Source: Platanthera guangdongensis (taxonomy: Eukaryota; Streptophyta; Magnoliopsida; Asparagales; Orchidaceae). From it: DNA of 64,000 nucleotides. Both the position numbers and the translations under genes were made by a program. The notes beneath the pieces were generated by a model. The model saw nothing but the letters and a program-made list of their open reading frames with translations, was not told the origin of the DNA and ran no database searches. The DNA lies in contig CM077158.1 in NCBI GenBank assembly GCA_039583875.1, forward strand, positions 127,057,221 through 127,121,220, given 5' to 3'. Below are positions 31,858 to 43,628 of this stretch, in pieces; the first letter of the stretch is position 1, and each line of letters opens with the position of its first letter.

Positions 31858-34736
31858 ATGGCGATTCCCGCAGGCAGTCTTGGAGCCATGAAGTTCGATA
31901 CTGGATTTGATATAGATTTTGAGTCGTTTAAACACTCGGATCCTATCTTCCTGGACATTCTAAAACTGCTTGTAGATCAGCAGTTGAAGAATCTCATTAC
32001 CACCAGAATAAAGATAGCAAGCGCAGAGATCAGAGAATGGGTTTACACTTCCTCCACCGCAGATGAGAACACCATGACGGGCACAATATCGGGTAATGCA
32101 GTCTCTCTTACCCCCGCCATCCTGACCGAGATTTTTGGATTAGCTAATGGTGAAGAAGAACTGGAGATTGCAATTGATGAATTTGATGAAATCTTGAATA
32201 AAATGGGTTATTCTGGAGCAACACCCAACAAACTCCTGAATAAACACTTATCTGCTGAATATAAGTTTCTAGTAGATGTTGTGGGTAAGGTATTGCTGGG
32301 CAAACACACAGCCCATGACTACATCACTAGGCATCAATTCTTGCTGATATATGTTGCAGTGAATAAGAAGCCTGTGAATTGGTCTAGTATTATGTTTGAG
32401 ATGATCAGGAAAACGAACACCAAGAAAGAGGTGTGTTTTGGCAGGATCCTGGGATTCTTCCTTCAGGAAAAGGCTGCTGAATCCCTGGTCACAACAACCA
32501 TATTCATTAATGCCTCCAAGAGGCACACTTGTGCCCTCTTTTGCAGGTAGGAGAGGAACATCACCAAGCCATCCAAGGATTCTTCCTCTTCTTCCAGGAC
32601 TTCTGAGAGTACATGGGCTTCTCTAGCCACTCCCAACCCTGCTGAAGATGCTCCATCTTCTATTCCACCATCTCCAGCGATCCAAAGTCATCCTTAGATG
32701 GTACACCAACTCCCCTCACCAGTTCACATCATAGTCCACACTCCTACACCTCCATCATCCCCATTACATCCATTACAAACTCATATTCACATGCATACCT
32801 CACCTCCATCACAACATGGTACACCAATTCCATCACTACATAGTACACCAAATCCATCACCACCCTCATCTCCACAACCACCACATTTGGCTGATATTCC
32901 CCTTTCGAATCTATCATCCCTACCATCATTCAATCTGCTTTCATCCCCCCTTCATACTCCTTCTTCCCCAGATGAACCAATGCAAGACTCTCTCCCTCCT
33001 CCACCATCATCCTCCATCTACCCCTCTGTCTCTACTGAGACCCCTCCTGCATTCCTCCTACTGGACCACTCCATCATTCCACCTCTTCTAGCACTTCTCA
33101 CTCCCCTCCTCAAAACCCTCATAGTAGAGGCTATTTCCCCTCTTGCTTCTTCCATCCCTTCTCTTGCTGCTCAAATCTCTGCCCTCTCCATCCCTTTTTC
33201 TTCAGTCAGGGGCCTGGCTCCAGTGCCCACTGAAACCGGGCAGGGGGAGATACTCTGTGAAGAAGTAGCAGCAGTAGCCGAAGCAGAAGAAGCAGAAGCA
33301 AAAGTAGCAGCAGCAGAAGAAGCAGTAGCAGCAGAAGCATAAGAAGAAGCAACTGATGATTTGATTGATTTAATTAATTTTAGTAAATCTGATATTGATT
33401 TGGATGAGACAGTCACAGAAGAAATACAAACTGTTGCTGATTACATTATAAATCCCACATTAGATCTTTTGAATTTGTTGAATATTTTTGATACAGTTCA
33501 TTTGAACTCTCTTTCACAATACAGCATAAAGCCATCCATGGCTATAGTTCCCAATACCTCCCTAATAAACCCCAAGGTTGTCATGCAACTCAAGGCTAGT
33601 TTTGCAAACATGGAGGCTCCTGTCATTCCATCTCCACCCAGAGCTGATTCCTTCATTATTTCATCCCCTCCAAGAGTCATTTCTGCTCCAACATTCATTA
33701 TGGATGATAGCCCCATGCCTGATCTTGATGAGTTGATCATGGATGATATTGAAGAAGAGAATAAATTAGTTGCTGAAAGCACTGATGTGTATAATTCCCC
33801 AGCTCTAGCTCCAGCCCTTCCTCCAGCTCCTCCCTAAGCAGAAAAACTGTTGATATATGCAAAGGCTTTGAAAGAAATTAATGCCTTATATGAAAATCCA
33901 CAAGACTCCTGAGATGATGATGATGAAGAGGATTCAGATGACAGCCCCTCTGCTAAGAAAAAGAGAATTTCTAAGAAAGGAAAGCCCCTCCAGCTCCTGC
34001 TCCAAAGATAAACCCAACATATGATACTCCAAACTATATTCTTCAAAATATTACTCCATATAAGGGCATGTCAGCTTGGATGTGGCTCTCCAAAAATCAG
34101 TAGAAGGAAAGGAAGAAAAGTAGGAAGTATTCACCTCCTCCACAGAGATACAGGAAAGACCCTCCTCCTCCTCCTCCACCTACTGCTGGTGCTTCATGCT
34201 CTTCATCTCAAAGGACTACCAAATTTCAAATCTATCAGAGACAGCAGGGTAGATCTTCTTCTTCTGGAAGCAGCCAGCATAGTTATTACTCCTCAGGCAA
34301 GTAGCAACATCAACATCAACATCATCATCTACAACAAACTATTGGTCATCAAAAGGCTGAAAGTCCAAAGAGACCTGCATCTCCTCCTGTTCCATTTGAG
34401 GATCCAGAAACAGCTACTACTGCAAGGATGGTCAGGTTCCAAGAATTGGTTGGCCTATCAATTATCAACAAGTCAAAAGCTGAAGACAAGGATCCCTTTG
34501 AATACACAATAATGTCCAAGTACAGGAAGGAAGAACTCAACAGGTTTACAAAAGCTAACAAATTATTTAATGTTGATGACTATATGAAATTACATCCAGA
34601 AGTTGTGGTGTCAAGGGCTACTTCCCTAAATATTATTAGAGCTGATGATATGACCATGACAAAGACTCAAGCAGCCAATCCAAACAGGGAAATCAAATTC
34701 ACCCAGCCTGGTGATAAAGGTAAAGAGGTTAAGTAA
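31858..34736 (+). pseudogene. Extra ORF of Sirevirus-type element C2
   Basis: ATG at 31858 opens MAIPAGSLGAMKFDTGFDID, nearly the same start as B's. The N-terminal domain (about residues 1-230) has FLVDVVGKVLLGKHTAHDYITRH, FEMIRK and VCFGRILGFFL. A Pro/Ser-rich middle, an Ala/Glu repeat tract (33260-33340), an acidic tract near 33900-33950 and a basic C-terminus with TTARMVRFQELVGL follow. Stops lie at 32548, 32695, 33340 and 33835, with a frameshift before about 34000. Total span 2.88 kb. Function unknown. Confidence 0.78.
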
Positions 34737-34921
34737 ATGGAGCCAAAGCAGAAGAAATAAATTTAATCTGTTTAGTCTTTCTATTGTCTTAAAATAGTTT
34801 ATTTATTTCCTGAGGCAAAGCTCACTGTATATATATATCTGCTGCACATATTAAATTTTCCTGCCAGATATATTTTACTTGCTTTGTAAATATTTTGTGT
34901 CTGTAATTAGTGACCTCACCC

Positions 34922-34935
34922 AAATAGGGGGATAT
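34922..34935 (+). promoter_or_regulatory. Polypurine tract of C2
   Basis: AAATAGGGGGATAT directly precedes the TGTTGGATCC start of the LTR. Confidence 0.8.
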
Positions 34936-36683
34936 TGTTGGATCCCTAGTAGGATTTGGGCTAGGTTCACTAAATTAGGATTATTGACCCACCTTGTATA
35001 GCCAGGGTCATGTGTGTGTCCTAGAGTCTAGGCTATGTCCTTAGAGTAAACTCTGCATGGACCAGGCAACAAAAGACTGTAGAAGACTCAAGACTTAGAG
35101 AAAAATCAGTTTCTCAAAAGTGAGTTCGATGTTCGTGAAACTCAGCACGACGAAAGTCGTGCTCAGCTCGATGAACTCAGAGACAATTCTCTAAGTTGAG
35201 TTTGATGAACTTAGTTCTTAGGTCGACGATTTTTGGATGCTCTACTTCAACATTCTAAGTCCAGAAACATATCTCTGAACTCCAGTGATGAAGTTAGATT
35301 ATCAGCTCGATGATTTTAGTCCACAGTATTGACAAGTTTTATCAAGTAGCAGTTAGCAGTTCTTAGGTCTACGATCTTGAATCTCAGGTCGACGAACAAC
35401 AATTATCTGGTCGACAAACATGACATCTCAGCTCGATGATCTTGGATCTTAGGTCGACGAATTCTGTTATTTGCTCGACGATTTATGTGCAGTTCCAGAC
35501 TTGGATTTTTCCTTCCTTCTGTCCCTAGTTTATTACAGTAATTCCTGAGTAATCAATGTTTAATATTCTCTGAATATTACCATTAGAAGTAGCATTGATT
35601 ATGGATTCATCAGGATTATTACTTCCCTTTTTGTTAATGGGACAGTTGGGGAAATCCAATTAATGCAGACATTCTCTCCAGCCATATTACATTCTCCAAA
35701 TCGACAGCAATCAATGTAGGAAGGAATTCAAACATTCGAAGGACAAATTCCATTGCGAATATAAAAGTGATTTTATTCCTTCTTTTGGACATAGAGAGCA
35801 AGAACACGGCAAGCAATAGCAGCAAAGAACAAGATACAACACATAGAGAAGAGACACTGCAACATTTCATTCAAATTCTTCTCTGTGTAGAAAAAGAATC
35901 TGGTCTTCACCTTGACACTGCTGAAGAAGTGGAAGAACATCCATTAAAATCAAGAGTCTTATTCATTCTTCACTCCAGGATTCTTCAAGGACAACAAATC
36001 TTCAAAAGTCAAGAAGTTCCTGGATCTCTATTACTCAAGGCTAAAGATAGAAGACCTACTGACCCTAAAGCAAATCTCCAATCTTCCAGAACAACTCAAT
36101 AACTTTGGGGGAGCTTTGATGGCATCAAAGATCCACTAGTCTTCTCAGTTGTATTTGAGAAAGAGAAGATACCATAACTCTCTCACCCCCTCACTGTATA
36201 AAGGGTTCTTTAACTCTCTTCAAATGTTATTCCTTGGTTGCAAGTCACCTGATCAAAAGACTTGGGTTGGTTTTTGAGCACCTGATCAAAAGCTCATTGG
36301 TGGCAATCACCTGATCAAAACCTGTTAGTGGATTCCTACCAGGGTGGTAGAAGAGTGGATGTACCTAGGTTGGGGAACTACTATAAAAATTCTTGTGTTG
36401 TCTGGTTACCCTCTTTCCTTTTTGTTCTTGATGTGCTTGTGCTAGTTAGTTTTGTTGTGCCTATGCTAGTTAGTTTTGTTGTGCCTGTGTTAGTTAGTTT
36501 AATTTTACTATGCCTGTGGTAGATTAGTTTATCTTAGGATTGCTCTTTTACTTACAGCAAATTGGGGTATCAAATAGTTGTCCTACTCTGTAGATTTTAT
36601 TAACAGCTAAAAGTTTTAAAGATACTCTATTCACCCCCCCCCCCCCCCCCGCTAGAGTAATTCAGGTATAACCCGCACTTTCA
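34936..36683 (+). mobile_element. 3' LTR of C2
   Basis: It starts TGTTGGATCCCTAG and ends GCACTTTCA at 36683, after which D's integrase frame continues. Length is 1748 bp. It is the same family as B's LTRs (shared TTCACTAAATTAGGAT and GTATAGCCAGGGTCAT). TCGACGA words at 35130-35480 form its palindrome array; AATATAAAAG near 35758 is promoter-like. The adjoining 3' base set TTGTC (36684-36688) would be the duplication, but the left partner is deleted. Confidence 0.85.
36634..36650. repeat. 17-base poly-C run near the LTR C2 end
   Basis: The run sits in the TATTCAC(C)n...CTAGAG motif near the LTR 3' end. Similar C runs occur at the same place in C1 (30915-30920), LTR A copy 2 (15206-15216) and B (as G, 45102-45110 and 61212-61217). 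Confidence 0.9.
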
Positions 36684-38370
36684 TTGTCCACCCACGACAA
36701 CTCACCCATGACCATTTCGTCCTTTTATATTCGTGACGGTTATCTCTTTAATCATTCAAAGCTATGTATTTCGCATTTGTCCCTACATCACTTCATCGTG
36801 TGGGAATTTCATAGTGGTGGGTTAGGTGGACATTTTGATCGTGACAAAACCATCGCTCTAGTTGAAGACAAGTTTTATTGGCATGGTCTTAAGACAATGG
36901 TTAATAAAATTATGGTTAGTTGTCGAGCGTGTCAATTAGCCAAGGGCAACAAAACTAATGCAGGACTTTATACCCCTTTTCTAATTCCCTTCATTCCCTG
37001 GGAAGACGTTAGTATGGATTTCATCCTAGGCCTGCCTGTCACGTTTAGATGTCATGATTCTATTTTGGTCGTAGAAGATCGATTCCCCAAAATGGCTTAT
37101 TTTATTGCGTGTAATAAAACCAATGATGCGTCACATGTTGCTAAATTATATTTTAAGGAAGTAGTTGGCCATCGGGGCATTCCAAAATCGATAGTGACCG
37201 ATAAAGATGTGATATTTACTAGTTATTTTTGGAAGACCTTGTGGAGGATTATGGGCACCAAACTCTAGTTTTTTTCAGCCTACCATCCCTAGACGGATGG
37301 GCAAACGGAAGTGGTAAACAGAAGTTTACGTAGTTTGCTCTGATGCCTTGTGGGAGACCACAAGGGTACATGGGACCTTTTCCTTTGTCATGCTCAGTTA
37401 GCATATAATAATTCCAAAGATAGGTCCACTAGCTTGTCACCGAATGAGATCGTGCACAGTTATAAAGCACCTGTGCCTCTTGACTTGATTCTGTTACCGC
37501 CATCTTATAAATCAAGTCAATTTGGATAGGATTTTGCCTCTCATATTCATAATTTGCATAAGCACATAAATGAGATGCTAACCACACAATACGCATCTTA
37601 TCAAGTTCATGCTAACGTACATAAAAGAGAAACTCACTTTAAGGTTGGCGATTTAGTCTTGGTGTGTCTCGTCCCTAAACGGATGCCTTCGGGCACTATA
37701 ACAAGTTAGCAAAATGGCGAGTTGGGCCTTTTCGGATCTTAAAGAGGTTAGGAGAAAACACATATCTTTTGGAGTTACCCACTGATTGGGGTATTTCCCC
37801 TATTTTTAAAGTTTCTGATTTAACTTCATATGTTTCTCACCACTGGATTTATCTAACTATCTGTTTATCTCCACTACATTCTCTAATGGGTTAGGGGGTG
37901 AGCTTGTTTCTAGATCAATCTCTCCATCGGTCTCCAATGGGGGTACGTTGGTAGTTGATGAAGAAAATTTTCCTCCTGTATTGTCTAATGCTTTTCCCTG
38001 GTTTCCCAGGATAAACCTTTTGCAAGACAGGATCATCAAGGATGAAGTGCTTTCCTCTCCAGGTGGTGATGTCCGCCGCTACATTATTCATTGTCGTGAT
38101 CGTCCGGCCTCCGATGACTCATGGCTTCCGGAGTTGGAGGTGGTTCTTTTAGATGATGCTCTTCTACGGCGGCACCTTCAGGACAACTCATCGGTGATGA
38201 GTAATTTAGAGCAATTGAGAATTGATGGAGACGACGGCCCCCAACATGTAGAAGATGATGTCGAATTGCTCGCGGAGGATCCTTCTCCGTCTCCAACAAA
38301 AGACTTGCGTCGCTATGGTGATAGTGTGGAGCATCGCTACAACCTCCTCCCACGGCGCAAGACCACCTAA
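36684..38370 (+). pseudogene. pol: Chromovirus D integrase and chromodomain-like tail
   Basis: The frame opens in the HHCC region (FYIRDGYLF, FHSGGLGGHFDRDKT, SCRACQLAKGNKT), then the catalytic core with SMDFILGLP, SIVTDKDVIFTSYFW and, after a stop at 37266-37268, TDGQTEVVNRS. Further stops and a frameshift lie at 37300-37900. From 37948 an open frame holds a degenerate chromodomain-like module (RIIKDEVLSSPGGDVRRYII.CRDRPASDDSWLPE). The last 49 codons lie inside the LTR (38223-38370), ending YNLLPRRKTT. Confidence 0.87.
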
Positions 38371-39441
38371 TATTATTTCGTTGAATAATTTTAGTATTAT
38401 TTGAATTTAATATTTTATTTGTTGTGAGCATTTTATCTTTTCATTTTGGGTTTGAAACATTAGAGTTTATTTTTAATATTGGGTTGCATGTGGGCAAAGG
38501 ACGTTGTAAGCCTATATATAGGCATGTTATGTTTCATTTGGAGTTAGTTGAACAAATGATAATTTGAGAACCCTAAATTCCTCCTCCTCCTCCTGGAGTT
38601 CGGCCAGCCCTAGCCTAGCCGCCACCTTCTCCTCTTTCTCCCTCCCTCTCCCTCTCGGCCCAGCCCTCTCCTCAAATCCAAACCGCCACCTTTCCTCTCT
38701 CCAACCCCCTCTCTCTCACTCTCGGCCAAGACTTCCCCACCCAAGCCTCTCTTCCATACCCCAAGCCGGACGGCCACCCAAACCCCAAGGTCGTGCAACC
38801 CTCTTCAAGGAGAAACCCGATCCCCCCACTCCATTGGTGATCGAGGCAAGTGCATGTGACAGCATGCATGTATCTCGGCCAAGCGTGAAGCGATAAAGGA
38901 GGACGAGTTTCCTCTCTCTCCGGCGAAACTCCGGCGGAACCGCGGAAGAGCGATTCATGTTAGATAATTAGAATCATCTATTCCAGTTTAGGTAACGAAA
39001 ATCTCCACCTTTGTGTGATTTCTTCCCTAGATATTTTTGTGGTGGATATTCTTGGCGTTGGATTTGGAATCGTTGAATATTCTTGGTTTCTTCGATTGTT
39101 TTGTGTTCATCTTAATTGATTTAATTTTTTAAAAGGCTTGGCGAACCTCGTAACTTTTTGTTGGGAGAGATCTACCTTTTATCGAATCGTACTTTTGGTA
39201 GATCTCTTTTGGTACAACCTCGCTCGCTCGGAGCGGGTGGGTCCCTTTAGCCGGAAACGATATTGGATTATCGCCTCTATCTGATCCTAAGCAGTTTGGC
39301 TACCTGTACGTTAGACTTAAAGTGATATTATTGTGCGGAGTGTGCGAGGCGAGGTAATTTGTGCGAGTGAAAATTCGAATCGTAAAGAGACAAACGTGTT
39401 AATCCGTAGATCTCCCGGTGTCGATGCTTAGGCCTTCATCA
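38223..39441 (+). mobile_element. 3' LTR of chromovirus D
   Basis: It starts TGATGGAGACGAC inside the coding tail and ends CTTCATCA, followed by the AACTT duplication. Length is 1219 bp. The TATA-like box is at 38511-38520 and the leader is rich in CTCC and CCCTCT. It is about nine-tenths alike by eye to the 5' copy over 1.03 kb. Confidence 0.88.
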
Positions 39442-40580
39442 AACTTGTTATATATGACTTCTCTTTGCAGGCAACTACAATGCTCCGTCACATTCACTTC
39501 TACTACTTGTTCTTTTCAGGATCCGGGCTCCAAACGGACGATTGCTACTGGGACAGAGAGCGGCGGCCTCGACTTCCTTGACAATGTTTCTGCACTATCC
39601 GCCTTCTCCACCTCTTATACTGATCTTCTCCAATGGCTCCTTCGTCATGGTCATGCTCCTTGAAGACTTCTTCGTCAGCTTCTGCCCCACCTTCCTTCGC
39701 AGAGTCCTCCTCTCAACTGTGATGCATGTTAGTTTGGGAAGCATCACCGCTCCTCCTTCCCTCTGAAGCAAGGTCGTGGATCTTCCCGACCGTCTGATCT
39801 AGTGTACTCCGACATCTGGGGTCCTGCTCCTACCCTCACCATAGGTCGGGGTAGTTCATATTTTGTAACCTTTATTGATGATTTCTCTCGATGTACATGG
39901 GTGTATCTTTTAAAGGATCGCTTAGAATTATTTTTTGTATGGACATCATTCTATAATATGATTAAGAATCAGTTTTCTCAACTTATTAAAATCTTTTTCT
40001 CTGATAATGCTAAGGAATATCTTAGTAATGATTTCTCTTCTTTCTGTTTGCAACATGGTGTTTTTCATCAAACTAGTTATCTCTATACCTCAGAGCAAAA
40101 TGGGGTAGCGGAACGTAAAAACTGTCACCTCCATGATATCGCTCGCACTCTGATGACACAGATGCAAGTTCCTCACTCCTAATGGGTCTACGCCATCCTC
40201 ATCGCATGCTATCTCATTAATCGAATTCCTTTCACGGTTCTCCATGGTCAAACCCTATTCTCCATTCTCTATCCGGGCAAGGAGCCGATTCCTCTCCCTC
40301 TGTGTATCTTTGGGTGCACGGCTTTTTAGCATGCTTCTTCCGCCACTCATGACAAACTCGCACCATGTGCCACCAAGTGTGTCCTTATGGGTTACTCTAA
40401 TACTCAGAAATGCTATTGTTGATTTGACCCAATTATTCCTAAAAATATATATATATGCAGATGTGACCTTCAAGAATGCATCCTATTTCTCTTCTAATTC
40501 CTCTCCCTCTCCAGATATTTCTGCTACTCCTACCGTCCCCACCACCATGTCTACTCCGATCGAGCTTTCTACACCATCGT
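39442..40580 (+). pseudogene. pol: Copia element F pre-integrase and integrase
   Basis: The frame resumes with SLCRQLQCSVTFTSTTCSFQ and DNVSALSAF, then LLQWLLRHGHAP of the HHCC region, CDAC, VYSDIWGPAPTLT (first Asp), FVTFIDDFSRCTWVYLL, FFSDNAKEYL (second Asp), QNGVAERKN (Glu) and WVYAILIACYLINR. A stop at 39661-39663, another at 40180-40182 and a frameshift near 40330 break it. Element E is inserted at 40581. Confidence 0.85.
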
Positions 40581-43500
40581 TGTCACATCCCATATTTTCT
40601 CTATGATTACATCGCATCAGAGCAAGAGAAAATACGTGTCGTGATGCCACGTCGTGCAGGGGATAACTGCACACGTTCAGGCAAAACTCTAGACTTTAGA
40701 TTTAAAGGAAAAAAATTATATATTAATATGAAAGAAAACCAATTATATTTAATGGTCGTATCCCTCGGCACGGTGGATCAGCTAGTCCACAATTAAAAGT
40801 ATATTTGTACACAGCGGAAAATACTTTTGGTTAAATTAAGTTGACATCCTAAAAGACCATAAGTGTCCTTGAGGGACGACTCATGGTATGCACGACTCTA
40901 AGGTTAGTATAGTATATAAAAAATGTAGTTTTTACGCTAAAGGAAAAGTAGTATTTTGGTTTTATAAATATGGCATGCATGAGATACATATAGTAATGCT
41001 TTTAGGGTTTAAAATATCTAACACGCAACCTAGCATAAAACATTCCCAGAAGCAAGTAAACATTCACAAAAGGCAAAAATAGCAGTTTAAGTTCATACCC
41101 AGCATCGCAAGAAGCCACCGGTGGGCGTCAACAACCTGACACGAACCCACTGGTGAGTATGCATGTCTATACAGAAAGGTAAAGAACTACATCAAAAAAA
41201 TCGAGGATCAGCTATCTCAGCTAACCAAGAGGCCACAAGCAAGCCCCTCCAAAGAACTAGCCGCTGAACTGGCTACAACCTGGACCTGAGGCATTCAAGA
41301 AAAGAACACCTCAGCAAGAAAATAATCAAAAAAGGTAAATAGAGCATTAGATTTATTAGCAAATAAGAAGGGTTTACCAACTCGGAAACAAAATGCTATC
41401 ATCAAAAGAAAGGACATGACAGTAAGAAAAGAACACTGTCTAAAGAACAACAAAGCACACCAAGTGCGAGCGATAAAAGCAACATGCCCTACAAAAGAGC
41501 CTACAACAGCAACAAGACATATACATATATTCCAAAAGAAATAGCCTTAAAACAGGAAAGGAACTCACAGTTCTAACACGTGGGTTAATGGCAGGGGTCA
41601 AAACATGGATCTGAATACATAACCAAAACCAGGTCCAAAATAGGGCTAAGGGGTCAAACAGTGGCAGCTCTAAGGTCCCACACACGCCAACCCAAACTGT
41701 GGCAAAAGGCGGTGGACACAGATCTCCACATAAAACCACCCCTCCAGAGGCACCAAAACTCCACCACCTGCAACAACCCAAGAGCCGGCATGCAAATAAT
41801 AGCCGAACAGCCAATGCCCCCCCTAGGGTATAGGGAAATTCACACTGACAATCCTAAGGAAACACACAAACCCAAGGCAGAAACGCTGAGCCCACTCGAC
41901 TCGGCGTTGATTAAGCTCCACTCACTTGACGCCAAAATACTTAGCCGCCAAACCTACGCTGGATGACGGCATTGAGTGAACTAGGCTCACTCAACGCTGT
42001 TGGCGCTTTCTACTTAGGGTAAACGTAAATCTTAGTTAAAACTGTAGCCTAAACTCTCTCTCAACGCGCGGAAATAGAGAGTTGGGAATTTAATTCCAAC
42101 TCTCCCTTCTATCCTATCTACTCGGGGCTACCGCAACTATACTTAAACTACAACTAAATGTAGCCACACCCTAACTCTAGCTACCCACTGGACAACACCA
42201 AACCGCAAATAATAAAAAGAAAGAGATTAGCCAAAATTCCTAGACAACCTAAATCGAACATGGATGAAATTTAAGAACAATATACAGCAAGGTAACAAGG
42301 AAAAAAGGGGTCAATCTTAGCAAGGGCAAGGAGCCACTTGCCTTACCACCGAGATGCAGCGATTGCAACACGAAACAGGCTTTGGCGGCAAGATCGGCCA
42401 CCTACGGGTCAAAATCCATGATTTATAGAAGAAGAAAAGAATTCAAAGGAAGTTTAACTCCTTGAATCAACCCTAAATCAAGAATGACTTACATGAAAGG
42501 GAAGATCGAGACAAGAGCAAGTCAAATCCGCTATCGCACGAGGAAAAACGAGCTCCCTCCTGCAAACACCGGCCAAAACCACCGCCTCCTCTCAAAACCC
42601 TTCCGCTGGAAGCTCTCCAGACTCAGGAACGACAAAAATGAGGAGGAAAACGGTTCACGGCATCAAAAGATAAACTCAGGAGGAAAAGGTACGGAACACG
42701 CCCCCAAACACGCCCGTGTCCTGTCTGACACTCCCGTGCCACGGGGCGTGCACTCACTCACCTACCCGCTCGACAATCGTCGAGATCAGCTCGACGAAAA
42801 CCGGGGTCACGCCCTGTGACACGCCCGTGTCACAGGCCGTGTACCAACTCAAACACCGTTCGACTATCGTCGAATGCCGATCGTCGCACAGAGAGACACG
42901 CCCCATGTCACGCCCGTATCAAACACGACACGCCCGTGACACAGCCGTGTACTCACTCAAACGCTGCTCGACTATCATCGAGCGCAGCCCGATGAACCAA
43001 AGGGGACATGCCCTGTGACACGCCCGTATCACAGGCCGTGTTCCAACCAAAAACACCCGTCGACCGAATTTCGTCGACCACACAACCGAGAGCTCTACCC
43101 GAGCTCGACACGCCCTAGGTCATGCCCGTGACCCAGGCCGTGACACCCAAACATACACATAAAAAACAGCTAACTCCTTAGCTAAAAAGAAACCAGGAAC
43201 CAGCCTAACAAGCTCGGCCACACTAGGCCGTGCACAACACAACAAACATTACAGCTAACAAAACAAACGTCGAAATGACGCGGAAGCAAACGATCTCGGA
43301 CATCGACCAAAACTCGCACCGTAGCTAAACACCCAAGCTACGAAAACAACGGTGTGGTCGAAAACAACATACGACGATCGCACACTCGGGCTAACACCTC
43401 CTGAAGCCAAAACACAAGCATTCCCTAAGAGGCCGAACCGAGTCACCAAAACAGACTCCGGCTAGCTGGGGAATCTTTCTAACAGGCTACAACCAGGCTA

Positions 43501-43623
43501 CACAAGGAACCTAAAGAGCTAAGACCATGATCTACAATGGCGAAAGGCCGGAAATGCGTCATCGTAACGCCAATCAAAGATCAAACAAAACACAGAAAAA
43601 CTGGGGGCATTATAGTAATCTCC
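40581..43623. mobile_element. Element E, 3.0-kb solo-LTR-like insertion
   Basis: Starts TGTCACATCCC and is flanked by ATCGT at 40576-40580 and 43624-43628. No gag or pol domain can be read in 3043 bp; ORFs at 40888-43449 have no recognisable motif. A long LTR of a Del/Tekay-type Ty3 element left by LTR-LTR recombination is most likely; a non-autonomous LARD-like element is the alternative. The right end CTGGGGGCATTATAG recurs at 14076-14091. It carries the GCGTTGAG motif near 41890-42000 and a CACGCCCGTG array at 42690-43140. Confidence 0.7.
42690..43140. repeat. CACGCCCGTGTC and CTCGAC/GTCGAG array in element E
   Basis: ACACGCCCGTGTC and CAGGCCGTGT words alternate with CTCGACNATCGTCGAG-type palindromes (near 42768-42785, 42860, 42966-42985 and 43067). 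The two kinds of motif are interleaved with a period of about 110-120 bases. Confidence 0.75.
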
Positions 43624-43628
43624 ATCGT

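Larger units (their letters stand above)
23002..39441 (+). mobile_element. Chromovirus D with nested Sirevirus-type elements and an internal deletion
   Basis: The 5' LTR starts at 23002 and the 3' LTR ends at 39441; AACTT flanks both sides (22997-23001, 39442-39446), and the flanks are the two halves of F's pre-integrase coding region. Only the integrase end and tail of D remain (36684-38370). Positions 24034-36683 are occupied by C1 and C2. The 5' LTR breaks off at the position equal to 39247-39250 of the 3' LTR, and D's gag, protease, RT and RNase H are absent, so a deletion followed the nested insertions. Confidence 0.85.

Noticed and set aside
40888..43449. Genes inside element E
   Set aside because: ORFs of 64-124 codons with no domain, several over palindrome arrays; no host-gene exons were recognised.
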